Positions 1-8,364 of a stretch of 64,000 bases of DNA are shown piece by piece. The stretch lies in NCBI RefSeq assembly GCF_904061905.1, contig NZ_CAJFCI010000029.1:1-64000 (forward strand), read 5' to 3'. Positions within the stretch are counted from its first letter, which is position 1. Each line of letters opens with the position of its first letter. A program made the position numbers and the translations under genes. The notes below the pieces were generated by a model. The model was not told where the DNA came from. It worked only from the letters and a program-made list of their open reading frames with translations, and ran no database searches. This DNA is from Zestomonas carbonaria (GTDB lineage Bacteria > Pseudomonadota > Gammaproteobacteria > Pseudomonadales > Pseudomonadaceae).

Positions 1-17
1 ATCAAACTCTTCAGTTC
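1..17 (-). rRNA. 16S rRNA, first 17 nt only
   Basis: Read leftwards, these bases give GAACTGAAGAGTTTGAT, the exact start of Pseudomonas 16S rRNA. The rest of the gene lies outside the window. The promoter and boxA signals upstream have the matching orientation, so an rRNA operon leaves the window to the left. Confidence 0.93.
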
Positions 18-163
18 AATACTGATCGGGTTTTGTGAAAACCCTAAACTTGGCTCAGCAATCGCAATAAACTCTCGAATTCACGAGTGTTTGCTTGTGT
101 TGCTGATAATCTTGCGACCACCAGTCTTACCCCACAAGCACCCACACGAATTGCTTGATTCAC

Positions 164-176
164 TTGTTAAAGAACA
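164..176 (-). promoter_or_regulatory. rRNA leader boxA antitermination site
   Basis: The minus strand reads TGTTCTTTAACAA, one base away from the boxA consensus TGCTCTTTAACAA bound by NusB/S10. It lies about 150 nt before the 16S start and downstream of all three promoters, where an rRNA antiterminator is expected. Confidence 0.85.
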
Positions 177-211
177 GTCGGGTGAGCCTTTCGCCTCAAC
201 CAAGGCCGCGC

Positions 212-239
212 ATTCTACAGCAGCCTTACTTCCCGTCAA
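212..239 (-). promoter_or_regulatory. rrn promoter P3 (sigma70)
   Basis: On the minus strand there is a -35 TTGACG (234-239), a 16-bp spacer and a -10 TAGAAT (212-217). It is the closest of three tandem promoters to the 16S gene and lies just upstream of boxA. Confidence 0.7.
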
Positions 240-320
240 GCGTTATTTTCGAAAATTTCTTTTCTACTTCAACCGCTTGCACCACCGAACCCTTACACCC
301 TGCTCGGTAGCGGGAGGCGA

Positions 321-348
321 ATCTTACAGCATCCCAAGACGCTGTCAA
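321..348 (-). promoter_or_regulatory. rrn promoter P2 (sigma70)
   Basis: The minus strand carries a perfect -35 TTGACA (343-348), a 16-bp spacer and a -10 TAAGAT (321-326). It is the middle of three tandem promoters with the same spacer length. Confidence 0.65.
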
Positions 349-465
349 CCTCCCCGAAACGCCCTTCCAACACCGGTCAATCCGACCTAAAACCCACTCG
401 ATCCATTCGATAACCTTTTGATTATCAAGAACTTTTCGAGCAGTTCCGCACTGGAAGTGGTGCGC

Positions 466-493
466 ATTATAGGGGCGTCAGAAACCGCGTCAA
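466..493 (-). promoter_or_regulatory. rrn promoter P1 (sigma70)
   Basis: The minus strand carries a -35 TTGACG (488-493), a 16-bp spacer and a perfect -10 TATAAT (466-471). The -35 begins 4 bp after the stop codon of msrQ, with no terminator between, so read-through from msrQ could enter the rRNA leader. The leader from here to the 16S start is about 440 nt. Confidence 0.85.
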
Positions 494-497
494 GCAC

Positions 498-1115
498 TTA
501 TTGAAGTTTCTTTGTCATAACCACTATCGAACGGGAAAACAGGCGAGCGGGCAGCCATGGCACTCGCAGCAGCAACAGCCCACCGCCAATAAGCGCATAG
601 ATGAGCCACTCGCCGAGATCGGAGCGCACCACCCACAACATATGCAGCAGGACCAGGCACAGGGTGACGTAGACCAGTCGATGCAGCATCTTCCAGCGCC
701 TGCCCAGACGCCGCATGCTGAAACGGTTGGAGGTCAGCGCCAGCGTCAGCAGGCCGAGAAAGGCCAGCGCCCCGACGAAGATGTAAGGCCGTTTCGCGAA
801 GTCGATGAGCAGTTGCTGGATATCCAGCCCCAGCAGGAATACCGCATAGCCGGTGATATGCAGGCAGGCATAGGTGAAGCACCACAGGCCAAGCTGGCGA
901 CGAACCGCGACCCAGCCACCCCACCCGGTCAGCCGCTGCAGCGGCGTCATCGCCAGGGTGATGAGCAGGAAGCTGAGTGCCGCCAGGCCGAAGCGATCGA
1001 CCAGCGTCTTCCCCGGGTCAGCGCCCAGAGCCAGTATCCAGGCCTGGTAGCTCCAAAGCGACAGCGGCACCAGGGCCAGAAGGAAAACGATGACTCGCCA
1101 CGCCCGGTAACGCAT
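498..1115 (-). CDS. msrQ: MsrQ, haem b membrane subunit of the MsrPQ methionine sulfoxide reductase
   Basis: MsrQ is the inner-membrane b-type cytochrome that passes electrons to periplasmic MsrP for repair of methionine sulfoxide. The 205-residue protein has about six hydrophobic segments and the ferric-reductase-like histidines expected of haem ligands: H86 (CLHITGY), H145 (MLHRLVY) and H158 (LLHMLW). Its ATG overlaps the msrP stop by one base (TGATG), so the two are translationally coupled. The stop codon lies 4 bp before rRNA promoter P1. Function is assigned by family; length and gene pairing agree. Confidence 0.93.
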   Translation of the reverse strand: MRYRAWRVIVFLLALVPLSLWSYQAWILALGADPGKTLVDRFGLAALSFLLITLAMTPLQRLTGWGGWVAVRRQLGLWCFTYACLHITGYAVFLLGLDIQQLLIDFAKRPYIFVGALAFLGLLTLALTSNRFSMRRLGRRWKMLHRLVYVTLCLVLLHMLWVVRSDLGEWLIYALIGGGLLLLRVPWLPARLFSRSIVVMTKKLQ

Positions 1116-2125
1116 CAGTAGTACTTCCGCAGGTCCAGGTCACTGTACAGCCCCGCCACTTCGTCGTAGCCATTGAACATGCGGGTCGGAATGATGTTCG
1201 GCGAGAACAGGCTTCCCGGCAGCCGGCGCTCACGGACCTGGCTCCAACGCGGATGGTCGACCTGTGGATTGACGTTGGCGTAGAAGCCGTACTCATGCGG
1301 CGCCGAGGTCTCCCAGGTAGTTCGGGGCCGTTCCTCGACCAGGCTGATGCGCACGATCGACTTGATGCTCTTGAAACCGTACTTCCACGGCACCACCAGG
1401 CGCAACGGCGCGCCGTTCTGATTCGGCAGGATGCGCCCGTACATGCCCACGGCGAGGATAGCCAGCGGGTGCATGGCCTCGTCCATGCGCAAACCTTCGA
1501 CATAGGGCCAATCGAGCAGGGAAAAACCGGAGCGCTGCCCAGGCATCCGCTCGGGGTCGACCAGGGTCTCGAAACGTACGAATTTCGCCTGCCCGGTCGG
1601 CTCGGCGCGCTTGAGCACGTCCGCCAACGAAAAGCCCAACCAGGGAATGACCATCGACCAGCCTTCGACGCAGCGCAGCCGGTAGATGCGCTCCTCCAAC
1701 TGCTGCGGCTTGACCAGGTCCTCCAGCGCATAGCGCCCGGGCCTGGCCACCGCCCCATCGATGGTCACCGTCCAGGGCTCGGTCACCAGCGAGCCAGCCC
1801 TGGCGGCCGGGTCGGTCTTGTCGGGGCCGAACTCGTAGAAGTTGTTGTAGCGGGTGGCCGTCTTGAAAGGTGCCACGGCTTCGTCTCCCGGCACCACCGC
1901 CCGCCATTGCGTGGCGCTCAGCTTGTCGACGAACCAGTCGGGTGCCCTGGCAGGCTCCACGTCGGCATAGGGAGAGGCTTCCGTCGCAGCCCTCGCAGCC
2001 GGCAGCATCGCCAGCGCAGCGAGTCCGCCAGCCGCCGCCAGCAGGCTTCGGCGGGACAGATAGACGGACTCCGGAGTGACCTCCGACTCGCGGGAGGCAG
2101 ATGGCGGGGGGATCTGGATCAGCAT
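1115..2125 (-). CDS. msrP: MsrP, periplasmic molybdopterin methionine sulfoxide reductase
   Basis: MsrP (formerly YedY) is a molybdenum-cofactor enzyme that reduces methionine sulfoxide in periplasmic proteins. The N-terminus has a twin-arginine signal ([14 protein letters not shown] at 25-26) followed by a hydrophobic stretch and an Ala-rich cleavage region near 46, so it is exported folded by Tat. C152 in RLRCVEGW is the probable molybdenum ligand. The sulfite-oxidase-like fold is followed by a C-terminal region ending LDLRKYY. At 336 residues it is of family length. It forms an operon with msrQ, which supplies its electrons. Confidence 0.94.
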   Translation of the reverse strand: MLIQIPPPSASRESEVTPESVYLSRRSLLAAAGGLAALAMLPAARAATEASPYADVEPARAPDWFVDKLSATQWRAVVPGDEAVAPFKTATRYNNFYEFGPDKTDPAARAGSLVTEPWTVTIDGAVARPGRYALEDLVKPQQLEERIYRLRCVEGWSMVIPWLGFSLADVLKRAEPTGQAKFVRFETLVDPERMPGQRSGFSLLDWPYVEGLRMDEAMHPLAILAVGMYGRILPNQNGAPLRLVVPWKYGFKSIKSIVRISLVEERPRTTWETSAPHEYGFYANVNPQVDHPRWSQVRERRLPGSLFSPNIIPTRMFNGYDEVAGLYSDLDLRKYY

Positions 2126-2189
2126 GACGGCTCCGCAGCGTACGCAAGGGCTATTGCTACATGGACTGCGGAGCCGGCAGAAAATTACA

Positions 2190-3005
2190 TCACTCGGCCT
2201 GTTTGCGGCGGCGCAGTTGCAACAAATATTGCACCGGTCCGGAGGCCGCGTAGGCCAGGAAGATCAGCAGCAGAATGCGCGGCGGATCGCTGAACACCAC
2301 GGCGAAGGCCAGTACCACGATGAGGATCGCCACGAAGGGTACGCGCCCTTTCAGGTCGAGGTCCTTGAAGCTGTAGTACTTGATGTTGCTGACCATCAGC
2401 GCGCCGGCGGCAGCCACCAGCAGGGCGACGATGAACGACATGTTCGAGCCCTTGATGCCGAAGTCGCTGAAAGCCCAGACGATACCGGCCACGACACCGG
2501 CTGCCGCCGGGCTCGCCAGGCCGATGAACCACTTCTTGTCGACCTTGCCGATCTGCGTATTGAAACGCGCCAGGCGCAGCGCCGCGCCGGCCACATAGAT
2601 GAAGGCGACCGCCAGACCGACGCTGCGCAGATCGCTCAACGCCCACTCGTAGGCCAGCAGGGCCGGGGCCAGGCCGAAGGCGACCATGTCCGACAGCGAG
2701 TCGTACTCGGCACCGAAGGCGCTCTGCGTGTTGGTCAGGCGCGCGACGCGGCCGTCCAGGCTGTCGAGCACCATGGCGACGAAGATAGTCGCCGCCGCCA
2801 CGGAAAAGTGGCCGCTCATGGCACTGATGATGGAGTAGAAGCCGGCGAACAGGTTGGCCGTGGTGAACAGGTTCGGCAGCAGATAGATGCCGCGATGACG
2901 GACCTTGCGACCGTCGGCATCGTGGCCCTCCTCGATGTGTTCATCGATGGGCAACAGGCTTTCTGCTTCTGGAGTCGGGTTCGGCTCCTCGGGGCGTTCG
3001 CTCAT
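2190..3005 (-). CDS. pssA: PssA, CDP-diacylglycerol-serine O-phosphatidyltransferase
   Basis: The enzyme joins serine to CDP-diacylglycerol to make phosphatidylserine, the precursor of phosphatidylethanolamine, in the inner membrane. The CDP-alcohol phosphotransferase motif is complete: D84-G85, A88-R89, G98, D102 and D106. Several hydrophobic segments follow. I start at MSERPEEPN (271 aa) because AAGGTG lies about 7 nt upstream; an in-frame ATG 16 codons earlier has no clear ribosome site. A cytoplasmic acidic N-terminus of about 35 residues precedes the first membrane segment. The gene is leftward, between the ilvC terminator and msrP. Confidence 0.93.
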   Translation of the reverse strand: MSERPEEPNPTPEAESLLPIDEHIEEGHDADGRKVRHRGIYLLPNLFTTANLFAGFYSIISAMSGHFSVAAATIFVAMVLDSLDGRVARLTNTQSAFGAEYDSLSDMVAFGLAPALLAYEWALSDLRSVGLAVAFIYVAGAALRLARFNTQIGKVDKKWFIGLASPAAAGVVAGIVWAFSDFGIKGSNMSFIVALLVAAAGALMVSNIKYYSFKDLDLKGRVPFVAILIVVLAFAVVFSDPPRILLLIFLAYAASGPVQYLLQLRRRKQAE

Positions 3006-3095
3006 GTACAACACCTTGCAACGGTTTGAATGGTTCGACCGAGATGCTGCCACCCCGGCGCACTGGCTTTATACCAGAAGCCCGGGCACAGAATG

Positions 3096-3123
3096 AAAAA
3101 ACGCGGCCGAAGCCGCGTCTTTT
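3096..3123 (-). terminator. rho-independent terminator after ilvC
   Basis: A 7-bp GC-rich stem (3101-3107 with 3112-3118) closes a tetraloop that reads TTCG on the minus strand. A run of T follows on the minus strand. It lies 15 bp past the ilvC stop and ends the ilvIHC transcript. Confidence 0.85.
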
Positions 3124-3137
3124 CCCATCGCCAGTCC

Positions 3138-4187
<1,050 letters not shown>

Positions 4188-4194
4188 TCACTAA

Positions 4195-4686
4195 TCAGAT
4201 GCTAAGCACTTTGTCGCCACGGGCGATGCCGGTGACGCCGCTGCGTACGGTTTCCAGGATCGAGGCGGTGCCGATGGCCTGGATGAAGCTGTCCAGTTTC
4301 TCGCTGGTGCCGGCCAGTTGGATCGTATAGACGCTGCTGGTCACGTCGACGATCTGCCCGCGGAAGATATCGGTGGTGCGTTTGATCTCGGCGCGCTGGG
4401 CGCCGGTGGCCTTGACCTTGACCAGCATCAGTTCGCGCTCGATATGGGCGCTTTCCGACAGGTTCACCAGCTTGACCACTTCGATCAGCTTGTTGAGGTT
4501 CTTGGTGATCTGCTCGATCACTTCGTCATGGCCGACGGTGGTCAGGGTCAGACGCGACAGGGTCGGGTCCTCGGTCGGCGCCACGGTCAGGCTTTCGATG
4601 TTGTAGTTGCGCTGGGAGAACAGGCCCACCACGCGCGACAGGGCGCCCGGTTCGTTTTCCAGCAGCAGGGAGATGATGTGTCGCAT
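4195..4686 (-). CDS. ilvH: IlvH, acetolactate synthase regulatory subunit
   Basis: IlvH is the small subunit of acetohydroxyacid synthase III and gives valine feedback inhibition. The 163-residue protein starts with an ACT domain (MRHIISLLLENEPGALSRV), followed by the C-terminal ALS_ss domain. I use the ATG at MRHII, the usual family start; it lies 2 nt after the ilvI stop, so coupling is likely. A longer in-frame version would run back into ilvI. Confidence 0.96.
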   Translation of the reverse strand: MRHIISLLLENEPGALSRVVGLFSQRNYNIESLTVAPTEDPTLSRLTLTTVGHDEVIEQITKNLNKLIEVVKLVNLSESAHIERELMLVKVKATGAQRAEIKRTTDIFRGQIVDVTSSVYTIQLAGTSEKLDSFIQAIGTASILETVRSGVTGIARGDKVLSI

Positions 4687-4688
4687 GA

Positions 4689-6422
4689 TCAGGTCCGCTC
4701 CGTCTTGCTCAGCCACATATCGCGCATGGAGCCGTCCCGGATCTGCATCGGGTAGACGTGCTCGCTGGTGTCGACCTGGATGTCCAGGAAGACCAGGCGA
4801 TTCTTCAGGGCGAAGGCTTCTTCCATCTTCGGCTTGAGGTCCTTCAGGTCGGTGATGCGAATGCCCACGTGACCATAGGCCTCGACCAGCTTGACGAAGT
4901 CAGGCAGCGATTCCATGTAGGAGTGCGAGTAACGGCTGTTGTACTGCATGTCCTGCCACTGGCGGACCATGCCCAGCGCGCCGTTGTTGAGGTTGACGAT
5001 CTTCACCGGCAGGTCGTACTGCAGGCAGGTCGACAGCTCCTGGATGTTCATCTGGATGCTGCCCTCGCCGGTGACGCAGGCCACCTCTTCCTCGGGGAAG
5101 CTCAGCTTGATGCCCATCGCCGCCGGGAAACCGAAGCCCATGGTGCCCAGGCCACCGGAGTTGATCCAGCGATTGGGCTTGTCGAACTTGTAGTACTGGG
5201 CGGCGAACATCTGGTGCTGGCCGACGTCGGAGGTGATGTAGGCATCGCCTCTGGTCACTTCCCACAGCGTCTCGATCACGTGCTGCGGCTTGATGATGCT
5301 GCCGTCGCCCTTGTCGTAGGGGAAGGTGCCTCGGGTGCCGCGCCACTCGTCGATCTGCTTCCACCAACTGGCCATGCTGTCCTTGCTCGGGGTCTCGCCG
5401 ATTTCGGCGAGGATCGCGAGCATCTCGCTCAGCACGCTGTCGACCGGACCGACGATCGGGATGTCGGCCTTGATGGTCTTGGAGATAGAAGCCGGGTCGA
5501 TGTCGATGTGGATGATCTTGGCGTTCGGGCAGAACTTGCTGGCGCCGTTGATCACCCGGTCATCGAAACGCGCGCCGACGGCGAGGATCACGTCGGCATG
5601 GTGCATGGCCAGGTTGGCGGTGTAGCTGCCGTGCATGCCAAGCATGCCGAGGAACTGGCGGTCGGTGCCCGGGTAGCCGCCAAGGCCCATCAGGGTGTTG
5701 GTCACCGGCAGGTTGAGCAGGCGCGCCAGCGCGGTGAGCTGCTCGGCCGCGCCGCCCATGATCACGCCGCCGCCGGAATAGAGGATCGGCCGCTTGGCGG
5801 CGAGGAGCATCTCGGCGGCCTTGCGGATCTGCCCGGAGTGGCCGCGTACGGCTGGGCTGTAGGAGCGCAGCTTGACCTTCTTCGGGTAGCTGTACTCGTA
5901 TTTCTGGGTCGGGTCGCCCATGTCCTTCGGGATATCGACGACCACCGGGCCGGGACGGCCGGACTGGGCGATGTAGAAGGCCTTCTTGATCACCTCGGGG
6001 ATTTCCGAGGGATTCTTGACGATGAAGCTGTGTTTCACGATCGGCCGGGAAATACCGACCATGTCGGTTTCCTGGAAGGCATCGGTGCCAACCATGTTGC
6101 TCGGCACCTGGCCGGAGATCACCACCATCGGGATGGAATCCATGTAGGCGGTGGCGATGCCGGTGATGGCGTTGGTCGCGCCGGGACCGGAGGTCACCAG
6201 CACCACGCCCGGCTTGCCGGTGGCGCGGGCGTAGCCGTCGGCCATGTGGGTGGCAGCCTGTTCGTGCCGGACCAGGATGTGGGTGACATCATTCTGCCTG
6301 AACAGCGCGTCGTAGATATGCAGCAGGGCACCGCCCGGGTACCCGTAGATGTACTTAACGCCTTCGTCACGCAATGAGCGGACGACCATTTCAGCGCCGG
6401 ATAAAAGCTCCACGTTTTTCAC
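4689..6422 (-). CDS. ilvI: IlvI, acetolactate synthase catalytic subunit
   Basis: IlvI is the thiamin-diphosphate enzyme that condenses pyruvate with pyruvate or 2-ketobutyrate, the first step of branched-chain amino acid synthesis. At 577 residues it has the three TPP-family domains: the catalytic glutamate in [15 protein letters not shown], the central FAD-binding region, and the C-terminal cofactor motif GEGS...LNN (Glu in place of the usual second Asp, as in Pseudomonas relatives). GAGGTG lies 7 nt upstream of the ATG. It heads ilvI-ilvH-ilvC; the transcript has a leader of some 250 nt. Confidence 0.96.
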   Translation of the reverse strand: MKNVELLSGAEMVVRSLRDEGVKYIYGYPGGALLHIYDALFRQNDVTHILVRHEQAATHMADGYARATGKPGVVLVTSGPGATNAITGIATAYMDSIPMVVISGQVPSNMVGTDAFQETDMVGISRPIVKHSFIVKNPSEIPEVIKKAFYIAQSGRPGPVVVDIPKDMGDPTQKYEYSYPKKVKLRSYSPAVRGHSGQIRKAAEMLLAAKRPILYSGGGVIMGGAAEQLTALARLLNLPVTNTLMGLGGYPGTDRQFLGMLGMHGSYTANLAMHHADVILAVGARFDDRVINGASKFCPNAKIIHIDIDPASISKTIKADIPIVGPVDSVLSEMLAILAEIGETPSKDSMASWWKQIDEWRGTRGTFPYDKGDGSIIKPQHVIETLWEVTRGDAYITSDVGQHQMFAAQYYKFDKPNRWINSGGLGTMGFGFPAAMGIKLSFPEEEVACVTGEGSIQMNIQELSTCLQYDLPVKIVNLNNGALGMVRQWQDMQYNSRYSHSYMESLPDFVKLVEAYGHVGIRITDLKDLKPKMEEAFALKNRLVFLDIQVDTSEHVYPMQIRDGSMRDMWLSKTERT

Positions 6423-6680
6423 CTCTGGAACGCTAGAAGACCGTCAAAACCAGACGGCAATCGAAGTAGGTTTACTGCCAAGCAGAGAGCATGAGCGACG
6501 TGTGGTCGCCGACTACGTCAGCTACTGACTGAGCAAGTATTGGGATCGTCCCGGATGTTGGGGGATTCTCCCACCCAGCGCGAGGTAACGCGGTACGGGT
6601 AAAGCAGGTCGGCGCGGGTGTGCACCTCATGGTCTGCCGAGCGAGTTAGCCCACGGCTGGCCCACTACAGCGAACCTCGA

Positions 6681-6709
6681 ATTGTTCGGATTCGACCGGG
6701 GCAAGTCAA
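6681..6709 (-). promoter_or_regulatory. candidate ilvI promoter in the 6423-6820 intergenic region
   Basis: The 398-bp gap between ilvI and the rightward DUF4124 gene contains, on the minus strand, TTGACT (6704-6709), a 17-bp spacer and AACAAT (6681-6686). It would give a leader of about 250 nt before ilvI. That leader holds a 35-codon GTG-initiated frame (6518-6625) and a small GCGAC/GTCGC hairpin near 6500. No run of branched-chain codons is seen in it, so classical attenuation is not supported. Confidence 0.4.
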
Positions 6710-6820
6710 GCCATGGCGTGGGCTAATTAACATCTACGCTGTGATCTGACGCAGGATGACGATCCACGGCTTTTGGTTATAGTAGCCAGCACGTTACGCC
6801 GCCCTCAGAAGGAAACAGCA

Positions 6821-7255
6821 ATGGGACGCATGATTCTCACCGGCAGCTTGCTGCTCGCCCTCAGCGCCTCCGCCATGGCCAGCCAGGTGTACAAGTGGGT
6901 CGACGAGAAAGGCGTCACCCATTTCGGCGCCCAGCCGCCGGAGGGACAGGCCGCCACCCAGATCAACACCACCGTCCCGCAGATCAGGTCGGTAGCACCG
7001 ACGCTGCCGCCGGCCGACGCCAGCGCCGACGACCAGCAGAAGGCCCTCGACGAGAAGATCAAGAAAGAAGTCGCCAGCCAGGAGCTCGAGCGCAAGAAAT
7101 ACTGCGAGAACACCCGCAACAACCTGGCGCAACTGCGCAACAACCCGCGCGTGCGGGTGACCGACGACAACGGCGAAGTGCGCCGCATCGACGAAGAAGA
7201 ACGCCAGCAACGGATTCGCGAGACGGAAAAGGCGATCCAGGAAAACTGCCAGTAA
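6821..7255 (+). CDS. secreted DUF4124-domain protein
   Basis: The 144-residue protein has a cleavable signal peptide (MGRMILTGSLLLALSASAMA) and then the DUF4124 motif VYKWVDEKGVTHFGAQPPEG. This short beta-rich module of unknown function is common in periplasmic proteins of pseudomonads. The C-terminal half is charged and probably helical. I start at MGRMIL because AAGGA lies 8 nt upstream, rather than 16 codons earlier. It is a single gene, convergent with yqcC. Role unknown. Confidence 0.85.
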   Translation: MGRMILTGSLLLALSASAMASQVYKWVDEKGVTHFGAQPPEGQAATQINTTVPQIRSVAPTLPPADASADDQQKALDEKIKKEVASQELERKKYCENTRNNLAQLRNNPRVRVTDDNGEVRRIDEEERQQRIRETEKAIQENCQ

Positions 7256-7274
7256 GGGAGCGGGGCCTGGCGCC

Positions 7275-7604
7275 CTAGACCTTGCGATTGATCAGACGAT
7301 CGAACTCGCCCAGCAACTCCAGCAGCCTGCGGGTCTCCACGGGCTGCTCACGGTAGGCGACCTCCGCCATCGGGCGGATGCCGGAAGTCTCCGGCAGGAC
7401 CTTCTCCTGCTCGATCAGCACCTTCATCCGGGGCAGGAAGATCCACTGGAGCCACTCCTCGAAACTCAGGGTGTCGACGCAGAACGGCTCCAGACTGGCC
7501 AACGCCTCGTCGGCCGGCGACTCGGCCGACCAGAACCCCAGCAGGCGCAGCTCCCGCTCGATCAGTAGCAACTGCTCGGCCAGCTTCGGCACGCGAGCGT
7601 CCAT
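7275..7604 (-). CDS. YqcC family protein
   Basis: A 109-residue cytoplasmic protein of the YqcC/DUF446 family, recognised from the core SFEEWLQWIFLPRM and the flanking helices. It has no signal peptide or catalytic motif. In enterobacteria yqcC sits near truC, but the biochemical role is unknown. Its ATG overlaps the stop of the upstream lipoprotein gene by one base (TGATG), so it is expressed with that gene and probably with mrcB. Confidence 0.85.
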   Translation of the reverse strand: MDARVPKLAEQLLLIERELRLLGFWSAESPADEALASLEPFCVDTLSFEEWLQWIFLPRMKVLIEQEKVLPETSGIRPMAEVAYREQPVETRRLLELLGEFDRLINRKV

Positions 7605-8323
7605 CAGAGGTTGACCCGCGCTCGCTCACGGGCCTGCGCAGCACCGGCGGCATTGCCCTGCTGCTCGCGCGCCTTGGCGATCAGCTCCCAGAGACTGGCC
7701 TGCAAGGCGGGACGCCCGCCGGCATAGGTCAGCGCGCGCTGGGCAACCTGCTCGGCCTGCGCGGCATCGCCCTGAGCCAGGCGCACCTCGGCCAGGCGGT
7801 AGAGCACCTGGGGTTCGCGCGGCGCGATGCGCTGGGCGCGTTCGAGACTGGAAGCGGCACCATTCAGGTCGCCGCCGCCCTGCTGTTGCTGCGCGGTGGT
7901 CAACAGTGCCAGCACCGGGCCGTCCAACTGCTCATCGGCGGCCAGGCCACCACCACCATTCGACGGAATCCCGCTCGGCGCACTCGGGATCGGCGCGTTG
8001 TAGCTCGGCGTCTGGCCAGGCGTGCTGCCGGTGACGGGGCCCGGGGTTATGGGCTCGCCATCGATCGAGCCGGAGATCGGCGCGCTGGAAGCCGGGAATG
8101 CCTGGCTGGAAGACTGCGGCGGCACCATCACCACCACCCCGGAATCCTCGGGCAGTGCCTGCGGCGCGCCAGGCGCCTGCTGGGCCTGGTACGCCTGGCC
8201 GCCTTCCTGCTCTTCGGAAATCGGTGCGCCGGAGTCCACAACAGGAATCGAGCCGCGCGGGTTCGTCGCACAGCCAGTCAACAGGACGCCGGAGACCAGC
8301 GCGGGGATCAACCACTTGTTCAC
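7604..8323 (-). CDS. TPR-containing lipoprotein
   Basis: A 239-residue protein with a lipoprotein signal ending LLTGC (Cys18), so it is anchored in a membrane facing the periplasm. A Pro/Ser/Gly-rich linker (about 30-120) precedes two tetratricopeptide-type helices (about 130-235). The gene lies 41 bp after mrcB and overlaps yqcC. The position next to a class A penicillin-binding protein suggests a cell-wall role, possibly scaffolding PBP1b; P. aeruginosa activates PBP1b by the lipoprotein LpoP, which is encoded next to its PBP1b gene and has TPR repeats. That identity fits well but rests on context. Confidence 0.85.
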   Translation of the reverse strand: MNKWLIPALVSGVLLTGCATNPRGSIPVVDSGAPISEEQEGGQAYQAQQAPGAPQALPEDSGVVVMVPPQSSSQAFPASSAPISGSIDGEPITPGPVTGSTPGQTPSYNAPIPSAPSGIPSNGGGGLAADEQLDGPVLALLTTAQQQQGGGDLNGAASSLERAQRIAPREPQVLYRLAEVRLAQGDAAQAEQVAQRALTYAGGRPALQASLWELIAKAREQQGNAAGAAQARERARVNL

Positions 8324-8364
8324 AACACTTCCTCGTCAGTTGGCGGCCAGGGCCGCGAACGGGC

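Noticed and set aside
375..380. A fourth rRNA promoter starting at TTGACC on the minus strand
   Set aside because: No -10-like hexamer is found 15-18 bp downstream.
91..390. A 99-codon rightward frame in the rRNA leader
   Set aside because: It covers boxA and two rRNA promoters on the other strand, has no ribosome site and encodes no recognisable protein.
1253..2293. Long rightward frame opposite msrP
   Set aside because: It is antisense to a clear gene and composed of residues typical of high-GC shadow frames; many similar ones run opposite ilvI, mrcB, pnp and the lonB-type gene.
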